A DNA stretch of 64,000 bases from the NCBI GenBank assembly GCA_030681645.1, contig JAUXRX010000036.1, forward strand, positions 1 to 64,000. The letters run 5' to 3'. Positions 44,527 through 52,617 of the stretch are shown in pieces. The DNA comes from Archangium sp. Its GTDB lineage: Bacteria; Myxococcota; Myxococcia; Myxococcales; Myxococcaceae. The position numbers and the translations under genes were made by a program. The notes beneath the pieces were generated by a model. It did no database searches and had not been told where the DNA came from. It saw only the letters and a list, made by a program, of their open reading frames with translations. How positions within the stretch are numbered: the stretch's first letter is position 1; the number at the start of each line of letters is the position of its first letter.

Positions 44527-45672
44527 ATGTTTCGTCAGGTCCTGATCAGCCTCGCGGTGATTTTCAGCGCGTGTGGTCCCCTCGCTCCCCCGAAGAGTGA
44601 TGGCGGCACGGGAGGCGGCGGATCGATCCTCGGAGGCGGCACCGGCGGGAGCGGTGGTGGCGTCACCGGCGGCGGGACCGGCGGGGGCACGACTGGTGGC
44701 GGCACCGGCGGAGGCACGGGCGGGGGAGGCACGGGCGGCGGCGCCACGGGCGGTGGCGGAGGCGGCGCGCTCGCTCCGTTGACCTGGGCCTCGATGGCCA
44801 TCAGCGGCGCGACCAGCAGCGGGTACATCATCGGCCTGGGCGGCTCGGCGACCGACGTCTGGGCCGCGCAGGACACGGGGTACCTCTTCCACTCCACCGG
44901 CGGCGCGTTCAGCCTCGCCTTCAACATCCAGTACGGGCTCAAGGGGCTCTACGCGAACGGCGGCACGGTGGTGCTGGTGCAGACCCGCTCCATCCGCACC
45001 TGCACGGCCGACTGCACCAACCTCGCCAGCTACGCCGACTTCTCGCTGCTCAACGGCACCTACAATCTCTTCGGCGAAGCCGTCTGCGGCCGCGGCCCCA
45101 GTGACATCACCGTGGTGGTCAGCGACACCCAGAACATGGGCCAGATCTTCTCGTGGGACGGCACCACCTGGACCCGGACCAACAGCAACCTGGGCATCGC
45201 CTATCCCCGCGCCTGCTGGTTCGACGACGCGGGCGTGCTCTACGTGGCCGGGCAGGACGCCGTCGCGCGCAGCGACATGGGCGCCACCGGCATCGAGACG
45301 ATCAGCAGCAACTCCACCGGGTACTACGGCGGCGCTGACGTGGGCGGCACGCAGTGGCTCGTCGGGCCCAGGCACTACCTCGCGCGCCGCACCGGGGCCG
45401 CCACCTGGACCCCGTTTCCCGTGACCACGAGCAGCACCTTGTGGGTGGTCGGTGGGTTGTCGGCGAACGAGGTGTACGCGTTCGGCTACTACGAGTCGGG
45501 CGTCGGTAACGGCTTCAAGTGGAACGGCACGACCCTCTCCGGCGTCGGCAACCTGCTGCCTAACACCGGCACGCAGTCGATGATTCGCAGCATGCTGGTG
45601 ACCGCGCCCAACGAGCTCTACGTCGCGGGCGAGAACCAGGCCGGGCCGATCATCATCCGGGGTCGCAGGTGA
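44527..45672 (+). CDS. Lipoprotein 1 with long Gly-rich linker and propeller-like domain
   Basis: 381 residues. Signal peptide with lipobox IFSAC (Cys16), the tag GPLAPPKSDGG, about 60 residues of GGGTGG repeats, then a domain of repeated aromatic strand pairs (TDVWAAQDTGYLFHSTGGAF, NEVYAFGYYESG, NELYVAGENQAGPI) suggesting a beta-propeller. A surface-exposed sensor or adhesin is plausible; no family assigned. ATG 44527 at the signal peptide. The stop overlaps the next GTG by 4 bases. Confidence 0.82.
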   Translation: MFRQVLISLAVIFSACGPLAPPKSDGGTGGGGSILGGGTGGSGGGVTGGGTGGGTTGGGTGGGTGGGGTGGGATGGGGGGALAPLTWASMAISGATSSGYIIGLGGSATDVWAAQDTGYLFHSTGGAFSLAFNIQYGLKGLYANGGTVVLVQTRSIRTCTADCTNLASYADFSLLNGTYNLFGEAVCGRGPSDITVVVSDTQNMGQIFSWDGTTWTRTNSNLGIAYPRACWFDDAGVLYVAGQDAVARSDMGATGIETISSNSTGYYGGADVGGTQWLVGPRHYLARRTGAATWTPFPVTTSSTLWVVGGLSANEVYAFGYYESGVGNGFKWNGTTLSGVGNLLPNTGTQSMIRSMLVTAPNELYVAGENQAGPIIIRGRR

Positions 45673-46835
45673 GATCGCTTTCGTCGTTGGCCATGGTGTT
45701 GCTCGCCGCGTGCGGTCCGCTCACGCCTCCGAAGACGGACGCCGGTTCGGGTGGCGGCGGGGGGGGCACGGGCGGGAACGGTGGGGGCGCGATCACCGGT
45801 GGTGGCGGGGGCAACACGGGCGGAGGCGGCGGCACCTCGGGCGGTGGTGGTGGCGCCACGGGCGGTGGTGGAGGTGGCGGCGCGGTGGGGGGCGGTGGCG
45901 GGGCGGCTGATGCGGGCGACGGCGTCTGGGACTTCGCGACCATCGCGCTCAACCCCGCGCCCACCAACTCCGGCGCGATCGTCGGCTTCGCCGAGACGGA
46001 CGCGGGGATCTACGCGGTGAGCGGCGCTGGCCGCGTCTATCGCTCGACCGGCGGCCCGTTCCTCGAGCTCTTCTCGTTCCCGGGCCTGCAGCCGGTCGAC
46101 TTCGAGGCGAGCGCGTCGGGTCACTTCTTCATCATCACCACGGTGCACTTCCTCGAGTGCGCCGCCGACTGCGGCGACGCGGGCGCGTGGGTCGATCGGC
46201 AGATCTCCGCCTCGAATGAGGTGCTCGACTCGCTCTGCGTGGTCGACGGCGATCACGCGCTGGCGATCGGCACGCAGGGCGGTGGCAACGACGGCATCTC
46301 GTACCGGTGGAACGGCTCCACGCTCGCTCCGGCCGCCTCGCTCATCGGCGCGTTCGGCCCCGACAACTGCTGGAAGGGCGCGTCGGGCGACTTCTTCATC
46401 CCCGCGGACGACGTGGTGCTGCGCTACTCGCCCACCACCGAGGGCTTCACCCCCGAGCCGACCGTGCCCATGCAGGGCTGGCGGGGCGGTGGCTCCTCGC
46501 CCGGGCACGAGTGGGTGACGGGCACGGGCCCGCTCATCGCAGAGCGCGGCCAGACCAGCTGGACCAACGTGTACGCGCCGTCAGGCACCTCGACGGCCTC
46601 GCTCGTCTCGGTGATCGGCGTCTCGCCCACCCTGGCCTTCGCCTTCGGGGGCGGGTTCACCTCGTCGGGGCAGGCGGGGTATCGGTTCGACGGCACCAGC
46701 TGGAGCGCGCTGACGCCCGACATTCCAGTGATGAACGTCACCTTCAGCGCGTTCCGCAGCGCCGCCGGGCCGATCTACGTGGGGGGCTACGACCTGAACC
46801 AATACCCCGCGATCGTCCGGGGGGCCCGGAGGTAG
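45669..46835 (+). CDS. Lipoprotein 2, paralogue of the preceding gene
   Basis: 388 residues. GTG start in GTGA overlap with lipoprotein 1. MRSLSSLAMVLLAAC (lipobox, Cys15), then GPLTPPKTDAG, a GGGG-rich linker (to about residue 80) and the same repeated-strand domain (GIYAVSGAGRVYRSTGGPFL, AGPIYVGGYDLNQYPAIVRG). The two C-termini end alike (IIRGRR and IVRGARR). Clear tandem paralogue. The acyl-CoA dehydrogenase gene starts 33 bp later. Confidence 0.82.
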   Translation: MRSLSSLAMVLLAACGPLTPPKTDAGSGGGGGGTGGNGGGAITGGGGGNTGGGGGTSGGGGGATGGGGGGGAVGGGGGAADAGDGVWDFATIALNPAPTNSGAIVGFAETDAGIYAVSGAGRVYRSTGGPFLELFSFPGLQPVDFEASASGHFFIITTVHFLECAADCGDAGAWVDRQISASNEVLDSLCVVDGDHALAIGTQGGGNDGISYRWNGSTLAPAASLIGAFGPDNCWKGASGDFFIPADDVVLRYSPTTEGFTPEPTVPMQGWRGGGSSPGHEWVTGTGPLIAERGQTSWTNVYAPSGTSTASLVSVIGVSPTLAFAFGGGFTSSGQAGYRFDGTSWSALTPDIPVMNVTFSAFRSAAGPIYVGGYDLNQYPAIVRGARR

Positions 46836-46868
46836 CGAACGCCCGGTGGGGCCTGCTACAGCGCGCCC

Positions 46869-48050
46869 ATGCCCCGCGCCGCCATCACCGATCTCTACCG
46901 CATCGACGACATGCTCAGCGCCGAGGAGCGCGCCATTCGCGACACCGTCGCGCGCTTCATCGACAAGGAGTACCTGCCGATCGTCGGCAAACACTTCCGC
47001 CACCACACCTTCCCCACCGAGCTCATCCCCCAGCTGGCCGACATGGGCGTGTTCGGCGCGACGCTCACCGGCTACGGCTGCGCGGGCCTCTCGAACGTGG
47101 CGTACGGCCTCATCCTCCAGGAGCTCGAGCGCGGCGACTCCGGCCTGCGCAGCTTCGCCTCGGTGCAGAGCTCGTTGTGCATGTTTCCCATCTGGTCGTT
47201 CGGCAGCGAGGAACAGAAGCAGAAGTGGCTGCCCGGCATGGCGCAGGGGAAGTTGATCGGCTGCTTCGGCCTCACCGAGCCCGACTACGGCAGCGACCCC
47301 GGGGGCATGGTGACGCGCGCCCGCAAGGACGGCGACTCGTACGTGCTCAACGGCTCGAAGATGTGGATCACCAACGGCACCATCGCCGACGTGGCGATCG
47401 TCTGGGCGAAGGTCGATGACGGCGGGTCCGAGTCGATCCGCGGCTTCCTGGTCGAGAAGGGCACGCCCGGCTACGCGGCGAAGGAGATCGAAGGGAAGTT
47501 CTCGCTGCGCGCCTCGTACACCGCCGAGCTCTCCTTCCAGGACGTGCGGGTCCCCGCGGCGAACATGATGCCTGGCGTCCAGGGCCTGCGCGGGCCGCTC
47601 TCGTGCCTCAACAAGGCACGCATGGGCATCGCGTTCGCCGTGATGGGCGCGGCGGTGGCCTGCTTCGAGGGCGCGCGCGAGTACTCGCTCGAGCGCAAGA
47701 CGTTCAACAAGCCCATCGCCGGCTTCCAGCTCACCCAGGAAAAGCTCGCCGACATGCTGCAGGAGATCGTCAAGGGCCAGCTGCTCGCCCTGCGCCTGGC
47801 GCGCCTCGCCGACGAGGGCAAGCCGTCGCCCGAGCAGGTCTCGCTGTGCAAGCGCAACAACGTGAAGGTCGCCCTCGACATCGCCCGGGTGGCGCGCAGC
47901 ATCTACGGCGCCAACGGCATCACCGACGAGTACCCGCCGGTGCGGCACATGCTCAACCTCGAGAGCGTCTACACGTACGAGGGCACCCACGAGGTGCACA
48001 CGCTGATCCTCGGCAAGGCGATCACCGGCATCAACGCGTTCGGAAACTGA
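46869..48050 (+). CDS. gcdH: Acyl-CoA dehydrogenase of the glutaryl-CoA dehydrogenase clade
   Basis: 393 residues. CFGLTEPDYGSDPGGMVTRA, RKTFNKPIAGFQLTQEKLAD, IARVARSIYGANGITDEYPP and NLESVYTYEGTHEVHTLILG (catalytic Glu in YEG) match glutaryl-CoA dehydrogenase, which oxidatively decarboxylates glutaryl-CoA to crotonyl-CoA in lysine, tryptophan and benzoyl-CoA degradation. It sits, oddly, between lipoprotein genes, and its stop overlaps the next ATG by one base. Confidence 0.9.
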   Translation: MPRAAITDLYRIDDMLSAEERAIRDTVARFIDKEYLPIVGKHFRHHTFPTELIPQLADMGVFGATLTGYGCAGLSNVAYGLILQELERGDSGLRSFASVQSSLCMFPIWSFGSEEQKQKWLPGMAQGKLIGCFGLTEPDYGSDPGGMVTRARKDGDSYVLNGSKMWITNGTIADVAIVWAKVDDGGSESIRGFLVEKGTPGYAAKEIEGKFSLRASYTAELSFQDVRVPAANMMPGVQGLRGPLSCLNKARMGIAFAVMGAAVACFEGAREYSLERKTFNKPIAGFQLTQEKLADMLQEIVKGQLLALRLARLADEGKPSPEQVSLCKRNNVKVALDIARVARSIYGANGITDEYPPVRHMLNLESVYTYEGTHEVHTLILGKAITGINAFGN

Positions 48051-49159
48051 TGCTGCACCGTTCACCCCGAGCGGAGTCGAGGGGCCACTGCGTGCTCCTC
48101 TCGCTGGTGCTGCTCGGCTGCGGGGCCCTCACGCCTCCGAAGCCTGACGGTGGAACCGGCGGAGGCTTCGCGACGGGTGGAGGCACGGCCACGGGAGGTG
48201 GAGGCACGGCCACCGGCGGAGGAGGCGCTGCGACCGGAGGCGGAGGCGGCGCAACCGGAGGAGGCGGCGGAGGAACCGAGGCCTCGTGGCTCGAGGTCGC
48301 GCTCCAGGTGCCCGCCGGCACGCAGGGCACCGTGCAACGCCTCTCCGCGCGCCCGGGAGAGATCTACGCGCTGGTCGCCAACCAGTACGTGCTGCGCAGC
48401 GCAGGCGGCCGCTTCAACGAGGTGCTCGTCTTCAACGATCCCATCCTGGGTGACTTCCAGGTGTCCCGCTCCGGCTTCTCGGCGGTGACGGTCTTCCAGC
48501 GGCTGCTGGCCTGCACCAGCAACTGCGAGCAGGGCGTGGGCTTCCTCGACTTCGGGCTCGGCGCGACGCCGATCGCGGTCTGTGGCTCGGCCGACAACCT
48601 CGGCGTGATGACCTCCGCGAGCGACGCCGGCGCGGCGCTCTTCGAGCAGAACGGCGACCAGTGGGACTTCGTCTCGCTCTTGAACCTCCGCTCGCCGCTC
48701 GACTGCGCCCGCACCACCCGGGGCGAGCTCTTCGTGGCGGGGCAGGGCGGGGTGGGGAAGGTGAACGTGAGCCAGGCCTCGGTCGAGGTGCCTGACACCG
48801 GCGGGCTCGGCCGCGTCTCCACCAACGAGCCGTGGACGAAGGTCGGCACCGACGGCACCTGGGTGATCGCCGCCAGCGCCCGCGGCGCGGTCGCCCGCAG
48901 ACCCGAAGACGCCGGCTGGCGCGTCGAGAGCGCGCTCAACGGAGAGATCGCCGCGCTCGCCGTCGAGTCGGCCACCGAGGTCTGGGTCGTCGGCACGGGG
49001 CTCGGCCTCGCCCGCTTCGACGGCACCCGCTGGACCCCGGCCGGCGCCGGCCCCGCCCAGCTGACCACCTTCGACGCGCTCGCCGTGGAGAGCTCCCACG
49101 TCTACGTCGGAGGCCGCGATGGCGCAGGCGTGGCCCGCGTCTTCCGCCGCTTGAGGTAA
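48050..49159 (+). CDS. Lipoprotein 3, paralogue of lipoproteins 1 and 2
   Basis: 369 residues from ATG 48050. The lipobox LLGC and tag GALTPPKPDGG are followed by a GGGTATGGG linker and the family domain (EIYALVANQYVLRSAGGRFN, ATEVWVVGTGLGLARFDGTR). The first 14 codons read through a copy of the dispersed 25-bp repeat (48059-48083), giving an Arg-rich n-region. A GTG at 48092 would start just after the repeat but leaves no basic n-region, so 48050, coupled to gcdH by TGATG, is preferred. Confidence 0.78.
   Translation: MLHRSPRAESRGHCVLLSLVLLGCGALTPPKPDGGTGGGFATGGGTATGGGGTATGGGGAATGGGGGATGGGGGGTEASWLEVALQVPAGTQGTVQRLSARPGEIYALVANQYVLRSAGGRFNEVLVFNDPILGDFQVSRSGFSAVTVFQRLLACTSNCEQGVGFLDFGLGATPIAVCGSADNLGVMTSASDAGAALFEQNGDQWDFVSLLNLRSPLDCARTTRGELFVAGQGGVGKVNVSQASVEVPDTGGLGRVSTNEPWTKVGTDGTWVIAASARGAVARRPEDAGWRVESALNGEIAALAVESATEVWVVGTGLGLARFDGTRWTPAGAGPAQLTTFDALAVESSHVYVGGRDGAGVARVFRRLR
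48059..48083 (+). repeat. Dispersed GAGCGGAGTCGA repeat arm inside a CDS
   Basis: A single arm (CGTTCACCCCGAGCGGAGTC, then GAGGG) identical or nearly so to the arms at 39501-39525 and 52589-52613. No partner arm follows. It codes for part of the lipoprotein 3 signal peptide. Confidence 0.75.
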
Positions 49160-49170
49160 GAGGCGCCCCC

Positions 49171-49593
49171 ATGGCGTTCACGGCACGGGTACGGGTGAGG
49201 TTTGCGGACATCGACTGGGCGCGCGTCGTCTACTTCGCGCGGTTCTTCGACTTCGCGCACCGCACCTTCGAAGACTTCTTCAACGACCACGCGAAGCTGC
49301 CCTACGCGGCGCTGCTGGCCGAGCGGAAGCTGGGCTTCCCCATCGTCAGCTCGCAGGCCGAGTTCTTCGCGCCGCTGCGCCTGGGCGACACCGCGCGCAT
49401 CGTGATGGACGTCATCAAGCTCTCGAAGCGCTCGGTGACCTCACGCTTCACGCTCTACCGCGACGAGACCGACGAGCGCTGCGCCGTGATCGTCCTCAAG
49501 CAGGCGGCCATCGACACCACCGACTTCAAGGGCATCGAGTACCCCGACGACATCCACGCGCTGTTCGTCGCTCACCTCAAAACCGGCGAGTGA
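49171..49593 (+). CDS. Acyl-CoA thioesterase, 4HBT hotdog family
   Basis: 140 residues. VRVRFADIDWARVVYFARFF is the 4-hydroxybenzoyl-CoA thioesterase signature, with the catalytic Asp in the D-I-D position; FAPLRLGDTARIVMDV and SVTSRFTLYRDETDERC are the following hotdog strands. It hydrolyses a CoA thioester, possibly an aromatic one. ATG 49171, 11 bp after lipoprotein 3. The 3' end overlaps the convergent EXPERA gene by 17 bp. Confidence 0.9.
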   Translation: MAFTARVRVRFADIDWARVVYFARFFDFAHRTFEDFFNDHAKLPYAALLAERKLGFPIVSSQAEFFAPLRLGDTARIVMDVIKLSKRSVTSRFTLYRDETDERCAVIVLKQAAIDTTDFKGIEYPDDIHALFVAHLKTGE

Positions 49594-50080
49594 ACGGCAG
49601 CGGCTTGCGCATGCGCACCAGCAGCAGGATCGGCAACACCACGTAGGGCAGGTTGAACGCGAGGAACTTGACCGGGTTCTGCGTGCGCAGCCCGGGCTCG
49701 CCGAAGAACTCGACCCCGAAGACGATCACCCCGGTGATGCTCGAGATCATCGTCGCGTAGATGACCGAGGGCAGCTGGATCCAGTTCTTCCCCTTCACCA
49801 GCGCCCAGGCCAGCAGCAGGTAGAACGGCCCGTACACGAAGGTCGAGAGCCCGGTGACGAAGCGCATCCACACCGGCGGGTGCATGAAGAGCGGGTCGGC
49901 GTCGATCGCGTACCAGTAGTTCGCGCGCGCCAGCGGGTTGGGCGAGTCGGGCGACATCTCGATGCCCAGGGTGGGCACCGCGTCGCTGATGCCCGACGTC
50001 AAGGCGAAGACGACGAAGATCACCGCGAAGAAGACGTCGATCCGCCGCTCCGCGAGCGGCAGGTTCACCACCTCGGTCAT
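49577..50080 (-). CDS. EXPERA-domain (emopamil-binding-protein-like) membrane protein
   Basis: 167 residues with four membrane segments. DPLFMHPPVWMRFVTGLSTF, then VYGPFYLLLAWALVKG and NWIQLPSVIYATM fit the EXPERA pattern shared by sterol delta8-delta7 isomerase (EBP) and TMEM97. Such proteins are mostly eukaryotic; bacterial members are of unknown role. ATG 50080 overlaps the DUF2058 stop (ATGA). Confidence 0.75.
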   Translation of the reverse strand: MTEVVNLPLAERRIDVFFAVIFVVFALTSGISDAVPTLGIEMSPDSPNPLARANYWYAIDADPLFMHPPVWMRFVTGLSTFVYGPFYLLLAWALVKGKNWIQLPSVIYATMISSITGVIVFGVEFFGEPGLRTQNPVKFLAFNLPYVVLPILLLVRMRKPLPFTRRF

Positions 50081-50871
50081 GTCAGCGGCGACCGCTTGAT
50101 GGTGATGAACAGCTCGCCTTCCTTCGGCGCCTCGGGCTCTGCGGGTGCGGCAGGGGCCGCGGCCACCTCGGGCTCGGCCGGCGCATCGGCCTCCGACGCG
50201 CGCTGGTGGATCTCTTCGTCGGTGAGGAAGCCGACCTTCGCGCCTTCCTTGTTGAGGAAGCGCACCGCGCGCTCGGACAGCTTGAGCAGCTGCTCGGCGA
50301 TGGCCGGGGTCACCAGCGCGTGCTCGATCTTGTCGGGGTCGGGCCGCTCGACCACCGCCAGCTCGCCCAGCTCGAGGCGCTTCGCCTGCGCTTCGGTCAG
50401 CTCGAGGCGGCGCAGCTTGTTCTTGCGGGTGACGAAATAGAAGGGCGTGGCGCCGGCCTCGACGGGCACCGTGTTCGCCAGCACCAGCTCGCGCATCGCC
50501 CGATCGAGCTCGACCTGCTTGCGGGCCTGGAGGCGGTGCGCTTCCTTGCTCCCCTGCAGCGGCGGGAGCTTCGGCACGCGGCTCTCGGGCTCGCGGCGCG
50601 GGGGCGGCGGGCCCTCTCTGCGCTGCGGCGGCGGACGGGGAGTGAACTCGCGCGAGGGAGGCGCATCGGAGCGCGGCGGGCGATCATCGCGGCGCGGCGG
50701 GCGGTCATCGCGGCGCGGCGGACGATCGTCTCGACGGGGCGGGCGGTCGTCCCGCCGGTCGCCCGAGGGCGGACGGGGCGCGGGCATCGCCGCCTTCTCG
50801 GCCTCGGCCTTCTTCGCTGATTCCTCGGTGACCAGACCGGCCTTGAGAAGCTTGTCGCGCAGGCTCTGCAT
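50077..50871 (-). CDS. DUF2058 (YaiL-like) protein with R-R-D-D-R-P-P repeats
   Basis: 264 residues. The N-terminus MQSLRDKLLKAGLVTEESAK and core QARKQVELDRAMRELVLANT, then FYFVTRKNKLRRLELTEAQA are typical of DUF2058, a nucleoprotein-like family of unknown function. Between them lies a disordered segment with four RRDDRPP units encoded by about 21-bp tandem DNA repeats (around 50667-50760). ATG 50871. Confidence 0.85.
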   Translation of the reverse strand: MQSLRDKLLKAGLVTEESAKKAEAEKAAMPAPRPPSGDRRDDRPPRRDDRPPRRDDRPPRRDDRPPRSDAPPSREFTPRPPPQRREGPPPPRREPESRVPKLPPLQGSKEAHRLQARKQVELDRAMRELVLANTVPVEAGATPFYFVTRKNKLRRLELTEAQAKRLELGELAVVERPDPDKIEHALVTPAIAEQLLKLSERAVRFLNKEGAKVGFLTDEEIHQRASEADAPAEPEVAAAPAAPAEPEAPKEGELFITIKRSPLT

Positions 50872-50918
50872 GCGCGGCCCTATAGCAGCGCGTGGTTTCC
50901 AATCCACACTGGCGCACT

Positions 50919-50997
50919 GCCTGAGTCGATGCCGTCGGCTCGCCATGGGGCGCCGTCGTCTCTTGCCGCTGGCGACCCGACGGAGATCGACTCAGGC
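50919..50997. repeat. 79-bp palindromic element in a divergent promoter region
   Basis: Arms 50919-50945 and 50970-50997 pair almost completely (one indel, few mismatches): GCCTGAGTCGAT, then CCGTCGG and TCGCCA on the left. The 24-base centre is unpaired. It lies between the divergent starts of the DUF2058 gene (50871) and the lipoprotein (51014), ending 16 bp before the latter. Confidence 0.75.
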
Positions 50998-51013
50998 GAA
51001 TGGGAAGATTAGG

Positions 51014-52039
51014 GTGCCCGGCTTCGTGAAGCGGTCGCTCGTCATCGCGCTGTGGTTGCTCAGCGCCTGCAAGGATCCCGTCGACCAGGCGGCCAAGAAA
51101 CGCATCTTCTCGCCCGAAGATCCGCCCCAGGCCGTCGCCGCCGCCAGCCAGAAGCTCCCCCCCGAAGAGGCGGCTGACAGCTCGACCATCTCGCGCCGCA
51201 TCCTGGGCATGGGCGCCGCCGAGACCACCGAGCGCATCGGCCCGCACACCTACGGCGCCAGCATCACCTGGGAGTGGACCTCGTCGGGCAAGAACGTGCG
51301 CCTCAAGGAATCACGGGAGCTGCTCTCCGGGCCCGGCGGCATGTCGGGCGACTTCATCGCCCGCATGTCCAACACCAACGAGCAGGGCCTCGAGGTGCTG
51401 CGCGTCGGCGGCAAGGTCTACGCCCGCAGCACCTACGGCAAGGACGGCGCGGGCAAGCTGCGTGAGCGCAAGCGCGATCGCGGCATGGCCGAGCGCATGC
51501 GCGACGAGGCCTCGGGCGCGCTGCGGGACTTCGATCAGCTCTTCCGCGGGCGCCTCAAGCTCAACGCGCAGGGCACCTCGAGCCTCGAGGGCCGCACCGC
51601 GTGGAAGTACGCCGTCACCCTCGCCGACGCCGCGCCCGACACCGGCTCGAACCTGCCCCCGCTGGCGGTCCCGAAGAACGGCGTCGACGACACCACCAAA
51701 CGCCGCCAGCTCTTCTACGAGGCCCGCGTGCCCCGCTCGATCCAGGGCGAGGTCTACGTCGATGCCGCCACCAGCGTGGTGCTCAAGGCCCGCCTGGACG
51801 GCCGCGTGGGCGTGAAATCGGCCGAGGCTGAGTCCGAGCTCCACCTCGTGGTCGAGTCGTCGCTGACGGGCATCGGCAAGGCGCCCCTCATCGAGCCGCC
51901 CAAAGACTTCCTCCCTGACGAAGACAAGCCCGACGGCATCGCCGCCGCCCTGCTTCGCATGGGAATCGAGCGCAAGACGCCTGATGCCGGCGTGGCTGGA
52001 ACCGCAGGCCCCGGCGAGCCTGAAGACGACCCGGAGTAG
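51014..52039 (+). CDS. Lipoprotein of unknown function
   Basis: 341 residues. VKRSLVIALWLLSAC is a lipoprotein signal (lipobox LSAC); the mature part has a mixed beta domain (ASITWEWTSSGKNVRLKESR, EVLRVGGKVYARSTYGKDG, QGEVYVDAATSVVLKARLDG) that recalls LolA/LppX-like outer-membrane carrier folds. The C-terminus is acidic with one DAG. GTG 51014 (GGGAAG upstream) or GTG 51026 are both possible starts. Confidence 0.75.
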   Translation: MPGFVKRSLVIALWLLSACKDPVDQAAKKRIFSPEDPPQAVAAASQKLPPEEAADSSTISRRILGMGAAETTERIGPHTYGASITWEWTSSGKNVRLKESRELLSGPGGMSGDFIARMSNTNEQGLEVLRVGGKVYARSTYGKDGAGKLRERKRDRGMAERMRDEASGALRDFDQLFRGRLKLNAQGTSSLEGRTAWKYAVTLADAAPDTGSNLPPLAVPKNGVDDTTKRRQLFYEARVPRSIQGEVYVDAATSVVLKARLDGRVGVKSAEAESELHLVVESSLTGIGKAPLIEPPKDFLPDEDKPDGIAAALLRMGIERKTPDAGVAGTAGPGEPEDDPE

Positions 52040-52132
52040 GCAGTTTGCCTACCTCGCAAGTGCATGAAAGCAGGACGGTTTTCAGGCCTTTTTCGGGCCC
52101 TGTCCGGCGAGCGGAAATCTCAGTCCGAAAAT

Positions 52133-52160
52133 TTGCGGGGTCGAGGTCGATCGCTACACT
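52133..52160 (+). promoter_or_regulatory. Candidate sigma-70 promoter for the small basic protein
   Basis: TTGCGG (52133-52138), a 16-base spacer and TACACT (52155-52160) lie 73 bp before the ATG at 52234, in a relatively AT-rich 194-bp leader. Confidence 0.35.
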
Positions 52161-52233
52161 GCCCAACAGTTGCGGTTTGGCCGCATCGTACATGGCCGGT
52201 TGTTCAGGTACTCGAAAAGGACAGGAACCCATC

Positions 52234-52536
52234 ATGGAGCGCAAGGGCAGCAGCACGGCGGTGGTGACGAAGGAGCTGGTCGCGACGGGTCTGCGGACGG
52301 CGACGACCACCGCCCGCGAAGAGCAGACGTTGCGAATGCGGTACGGCGCGAGCGTGGACAAGAAGGCGGCGCTCCCTCAGGCCCACGGAGGCAACGAGGA
52401 GCTGGCCGACGAGCTCCTGCTCATCGAGATGCAGCTCCTGCGGGGTCTCAAGGCGCACCAGGCTCCGAAGTCGAAGACGGTGGCCACCAAGGGCGCCGTG
52501 AAGTCGAAGATCGCCGCCAGGCTGTCGAAGAAGTAG
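52234..52536 (+). CDS. Small basic protein, unknown
   Basis: 100 residues. The N-terminus is Thr-rich (TKELVATGLRTATTTAREEQ), the middle is helical and acidic (GNEELADELLLIEMQLLRGL), and the C-terminus is Lys/Ala-rich (KSKTVATKGAVKSKIAARLS, KK). No family recognised; the basic tail suggests nucleic-acid contact. ATG 52234 with ACAGGAA upstream. Followed by a bidirectional terminator repeat. Confidence 0.6.
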   Translation: MERKGSSTAVVTKELVATGLRTATTTAREEQTLRMRYGASVDKKAALPQAHGGNEELADELLLIEMQLLRGLKAHQAPKSKTVATKGAVKSKIAARLSKK

Positions 52537-52551
52537 AGCGGTCGAAGACGG

Positions 52552-52613
52552 CCCTCGACTTCGCTCGGGCTGAACGGCTTGAGCAGTTCCGTTCACGCCG
52601 AGCGGAGTCGAGG
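52552..52613. terminator. Dispersed inverted repeat acting as bidirectional terminator
   Basis: Arms 52552-52577 (CCCTCGACTTCGCTCGGGCT, then GAACGG) and 52589-52613 are complementary with few mismatches. They fill the gap between the convergent stops at 52536 and 52618. Same family as 39501-39566 and 63374-63431. Confidence 0.65.
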
Positions 52614-52617
52614 CGCC

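Noticed and set aside
44600..44770. CRISPR-like or satellite array
   Set aside because: The short repeats are GGC/GGN codons of the Gly-rich linker, in frame in the lipoprotein gene; the same applies at 45750-45905 and 48160-48280.
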